A stretch of DNA of 19,260 bases from an archaeon (GTDB lineage Archaea > Thermoproteota > Nitrososphaeria_A > Caldarchaeales > Wolframiiraptoraceae). The stretch covers positions 1 to 19,260 of the forward strand of contig JAPDJZ010000090.1 of the NCBI GenBank assembly GCA_029258815.1, given 5' to 3'. Position 1 is the stretch's first letter. Every line of letters starts with the position of its first letter. The translations under genes were made by a program, and so were the position numbers. The notes under the pieces were generated by a model. It worked only from the letters and a program-made list of their open reading frames with translations, was not told the origin of the DNA and searched no databases. Below are positions 18,659 through 19,260 of the stretch, one piece after another.

Positions 18659-19260
18659 CTAGAGGCCGCCCGCCAAGGCCGCGGCCATCGCAGCCCCGAC
18701 CGCGGTCGAGATCAAGTTTACCGCGTGCGTATCTATCCAGCTTACCCCGGCTATCTTCTCGGCTTCTAGGCCGCAGTGGCTTCGATCCTCGACGATCCTC
18801 CCGCACATCCTGCAGAGGTATTTCGCTTGGACTCCTGCTCCTAGGAGGCTGTCGATCGTCGTTCCCGAGATCCCCGCGATTATCGTTATTACGGCGGTCG
18901 CCGGGCCGGCTAGCCTCAGAGCCCATGCCAAGGCGCATAGCGCTAGGAGGGCTAGGGCTCCGCCGAGGTAGCCGTGGGGGGTTATGGCGCCGGGAGTTCC
19001 CTTCTCGACCTTCCTCAATCCTAGGATGAGCCTGGGGCTTCTCCCGAAGGCCATCCCTACCTCGGTTGCTAGGGTGTCCGCGAAAGCCGTCCCGATCGAT
19101 CCCAGGTATCCCGCGGCTACGATCTCGCCCCCCACGCCGCCGGCTCTGGAGAGGACTACGACGATGGTTGGAATTAGCCCGTTAGCGACGACGTTCCTCC
19201 AGCTCCTAACGTGATCCTTGTCGGGAGGCGATCTTCCGAGAGCCCTCGTCCTGATCTTCG
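18659..19260 (-). CDS. DUF92 (TMEM19/VTE6-like) membrane protein, 3' part
   Basis: The frame is open from the stop at 18659 to the right edge, so the gene starts outside the window; the last 200 residues are visible. GTG at 19135 is internal and not the start, since the upstream stretch R-S-W-R-N-V-V-A-N-G is also typical of the family. Landmarks: Y-L-G-S-I-G-T-A-F-A-D-T-L-A-T-E-V-G, then K-V-E-K-G-T-P-G-A-I-T-P-H-G, G-T-T-I-D-S-L-L-G-A-G-V-Q-A-K-Y and C-R-M-C-G with a following H-C-G. About four to five membrane segments are in this part. Relatives include plant VTE6, a phytyl-phosphate kinase. A role in isoprenoid-phosphate metabolism is plausible but not shown. It converges on tRNA-Thr with 74 bases between. 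Confidence 0.85.
   Translation of the reverse strand, partial: KIRTRALGRSPPDKDHVRSWRNVVANGLIPTIVVVLSRAGGVGGEIVAAGYLGSIGTAFADTLATEVGMAFGRSPRLILGLRKVEKGTPGAITPHGYLGGALALLALCALAWALRLAGPATAVITIIAGISGTTIDSLLGAGVQAKYLCRMCGRIVEDRSHCGLEAEKIAGVSWIDTHAVNLISTAVGAAMAAALAGGL

Noticed and set aside
18659..19135. Complete short DUF92 gene starting at GTG 19135
   Set aside because: The frame stays open to the window edge, and the upstream residues (RSWRNVVANG) are family-like, so the gene is partial.
1..19260. CRISPR arrays, insertion sequences, integrase or attachment duplications at the tRNAs
   Set aside because: No spaced direct repeats, transposase or integrase frames, or copies of tRNA 3' ends were found by eye.

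Overview
The window reads as chromosomal DNA of a GC-rich, probably thermophilic archaeon of Thermoproteota type. The archaeal evidence is PCNA, an FAU-1 ribonuclease homologue, an archaeal-type phosphoglycerate kinase, a type-2 (methanogen-like) seryl-tRNA synthetase, an ATPase-type HypB, two tRNA genes with bulge-helix-bulge introns, and TATA-like boxes about 26 bases ahead of many start codons. I cannot place it more exactly. No phage, IS element, CRISPR array or rRNA is visible. The one clear mobile element is an intein.

Layout from left to right. 1-775 (minus): partial DedA/VTT membrane protein behind a gamma-glutamylcyclotransferase-like gene. 855-2174 (plus): multi-pass GT-C-like membrane protein, convergent with pgk. 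2171-4553 (minus): pgk and a bacterial-type gap, each with its own promoter. 4664-6214 (plus): a fused ribbon-helix-helix/nucleotidyltransferase gene and an ECF transporter S component. 6177-8759 (minus): FAU-1 and serS. 8911-9866 (plus): PCNA and an intron-containing tRNA-Pro. 9868-10505 (minus): two tandem paralogous small membrane proteins, divergent from a GT4 glycosyltransferase at 10614-11783 (plus). 11784-12103: the only long non-coding stretch. 12104-13786 (plus): a DUF5131 radical SAM protein split by a LAGLIDADG intein. 13783-14909 (minus): hypA and ATPase-type hypB. 14951-17515 (minus): isochorismatase-like hydrolase, an unrecognised protein and a cysteine-rich radical SAM protein. 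17625-18584 (plus): UppP/BacA-like phosphatase and intron-containing tRNA-Thr. 18659-19260 (minus): partial DUF92 membrane protein.

Most genes are housekeeping and stand as single transcription units or pairs. gap and pgk give the lower glycolytic/gluconeogenic steps. hypA/hypB imply a [NiFe] hydrogenase elsewhere in the genome. Two glycosyltransferases, the nucleotidyltransferase and UppP point to cell-surface glycan and polyprenyl-phosphate metabolism, though they are not in one operon. Many genes seem to be read from leaderless or nearly leaderless mRNAs.

The points most worth a second look are: the intein placed exactly before the third iron-sulfur cysteine of a radical SAM motif, with its own first cysteine standing in that place before splicing; the RHH-nucleotidyltransferase fusion, whose catalytic signature is degenerate and whose promoter carries a 12-base palindrome at the start codon; and the bacterial-type GAPDH beside an archaeal-type PGK.
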